DNA from: Posidoniimonas polymericola
GTDB lineage: Bacteria; Planctomycetota; Planctomycetia; Pirellulales; Lacipirellulaceae
Assembly (NCBI RefSeq): GCF_007859935.1
Contig: NZ_SJPO01000009.1
Location: 1-64,000, forward strand
Reading direction: 5' to 3'
Length of the DNA stretch: 64,000 nucleotides
Shown here: positions 63,501-64,000 of the stretch, piece after piece
How the letters are laid out: the number at the start of each line of letters is the position of its first letter
Position numbering within the stretch: position 1 is the first letter of the stretch
Notes under the pieces: generated by a model
What the model saw: only the letters and a program-made list of their open reading frames with translations
What the model was told of the DNA's origin: nothing
The model's database searches: none
Translations under genes and position numbers: made by a program

Positions 63501-63860
63501 ATGATCCGATCGCTCGCGTATTTCGTCGTTGCAGCGTTGTCTGTCCTTCCGACCGTCGCGATTGGCTACATGCCCGTTTACGAGGTCCGCTTCGTTCCCC
63601 CGGATGAACACCCTCACGCCGACGAGCTGGAATTCTTCAAGCAAGATCTGATCGCCTCTTCCTTGCCTCTAACCCGTGACGCGATGCAATCACGGGCAGC
63701 GAGTTCCGCCGACGCCAAACCTTCCCTCTCATTCAAAAAAGAACTAATGGAGAAAGCATTCCCGCAAACGGCGGAGCTTTTCCGGCAGACGGAGGCTCAG
63801 AGGGGCATGGTGTTCAGCGGGCGGTTTTCCTCGTTAGCTCTAGCACCCTCTGGCTCTTAA
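63501..63860 (+). CDS. Small exported protein of unknown function
   Basis: A 119-residue protein with a signal peptide or anchor (SLAYFVVAALSVLPTVAIGY). The mature part is hydrophilic and contains no recognised motif (EVRFVPPDEHPHADELEFFK). Codon use is less GC-rich at third positions than its neighbours, which may mean recent arrival or a fast-evolving gene. It lies 38 bp after kdsC and 9 bp before the next gene, so it is probably in the same operon. Confidence 0.65.
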   Translation: MIRSLAYFVVAALSVLPTVAIGYMPVYEVRFVPPDEHPHADELEFFKQDLIASSLPLTRDAMQSRAASSADAKPSLSFKKELMEKAFPQTAELFRQTEAQRGMVFSGRFSSLALAPSGS

Positions 63861-63869
63861 GAAGCCTCA

Positions 63870-64000
63870 ATGTTCGCCAAGCTCACCCGCAGCCTGATCG
63901 CCTTCGGCGTCGTGTTCGTCGCCTACCAGGCGTACGCGCTGATGCTGGCGCCGATGATCGACCCGCCGCGCACGACGCAGGTCGGCGGCAACGCCGGCGC
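63870..64000 (+). CDS. Envelope protein, partial (possible LptC-like)
   Basis: The frame opens at 63870 (MFAKLTRSLIAFGVVFVAYQ) and is still open at the window edge. Residues 8-30 form one membrane helix, followed by a proline-rich turn into the periplasm (LAPMIDPPRTTQ). In many bacteria kdsC is followed by lptC and lptA, whose products carry LPS to the surface, and LptC begins with exactly one such helix. The identification is inferred from this position; only about 43 residues are visible. Confidence 0.5.
   Translation, partial: MFAKLTRSLIAFGVVFVAYQAYALMLAPMIDPPRTTQVGGNAG

Overview
The window is high-GC bacterial DNA (I estimate about two-thirds G+C), almost fully coding, and reads as a Planctomycetota genome, most likely of the Pirellulales. 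The evidence is the style of the accessory genes: two PEP-CTERM secreted proteins, a PQQ-type beta-propeller protein opening with WPQFRGP, a large repeat-rich secreted protein, KDO biosynthesis genes and a planctomycete-like EF-Tu. The core is the translation/transcription superlocus, which gives no finer taxonomy by eye.

Layout. (1) 603-5541: a small biosynthetic-looking cluster: a membrane protein of unknown function, a KAS III-like condensing enzyme and a flavin monooxygenase in one tight operon, with a cytochrome P450 convergent to it and overlapping it by 28 bp. (2) 5644-9751, minus strand: fusA, a secreted protein of unknown function, and a PIN-domain toxin/antitoxin pair with its own promoter. 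(3) 9886-25805, minus strand: the tufB/rif/str block, read from high to low coordinates as tRNA-Thr, tRNA-Tyr, tRNA-Gly, tRNA-Thr, tuf, tRNA-Trp, secE, nusG, rplK, rplA, rplJ, rplL, rpoB, rpoC, rpsL, rpsG, closed by a strong intrinsic terminator. (4) 26341-29721: class II (cobalamin-dependent) ribonucleotide reductase nrdJ behind two NrdR boxes spaced 31 bp that overlap its promoter. (5) 29959-33447: two PEP-CTERM genes, each with a terminator, then a small unknown gene and a PQQ propeller gene on the minus strand. (6) 33665-51655: the S10, spc and alpha ribosomal operons on the plus strand, rpsJ through rplQ with secY, adk, map and rpoA, closed by a terminator. rpmD (L30) and infA are absent from their usual places. 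(7) 51716-60930: a HExxH protein, a lipoprotein, a protein with two degenerate GGDEF domains and a probable CTG start, an unknown cytosolic protein, a large secreted protein carrying a 12-bp tandem repeat, a Gfo/Idh/MocA oxidoreductase, an M20 peptidase. (8) 60927-64000: a BFD-like [2Fe-2S] protein, a candidate structured non-coding RNA with promoter and terminator, then kdsD, kdsC and two envelope-type genes, consistent with lipopolysaccharide (KDO) synthesis and export.

The block from 9886 to 51655 supplies RNA polymerase (rpoA, rpoB, rpoC), NusG, the Sec channel (secE, secY), EF-Tu and most ribosomal proteins, with nrdJ for DNA precursors between the two divergent halves. Points worth a second look: the KAS III/FMO/P450 cluster, the structured RNA before kdsD, a 7-bp tandem-repeat family in ribosomal spacers, S12 with arginine at the streptomycin position, the toxin/antitoxin module separating rpsG from fusA, and the near absence of Shine-Dalgarno sequences in the ribosomal operons.
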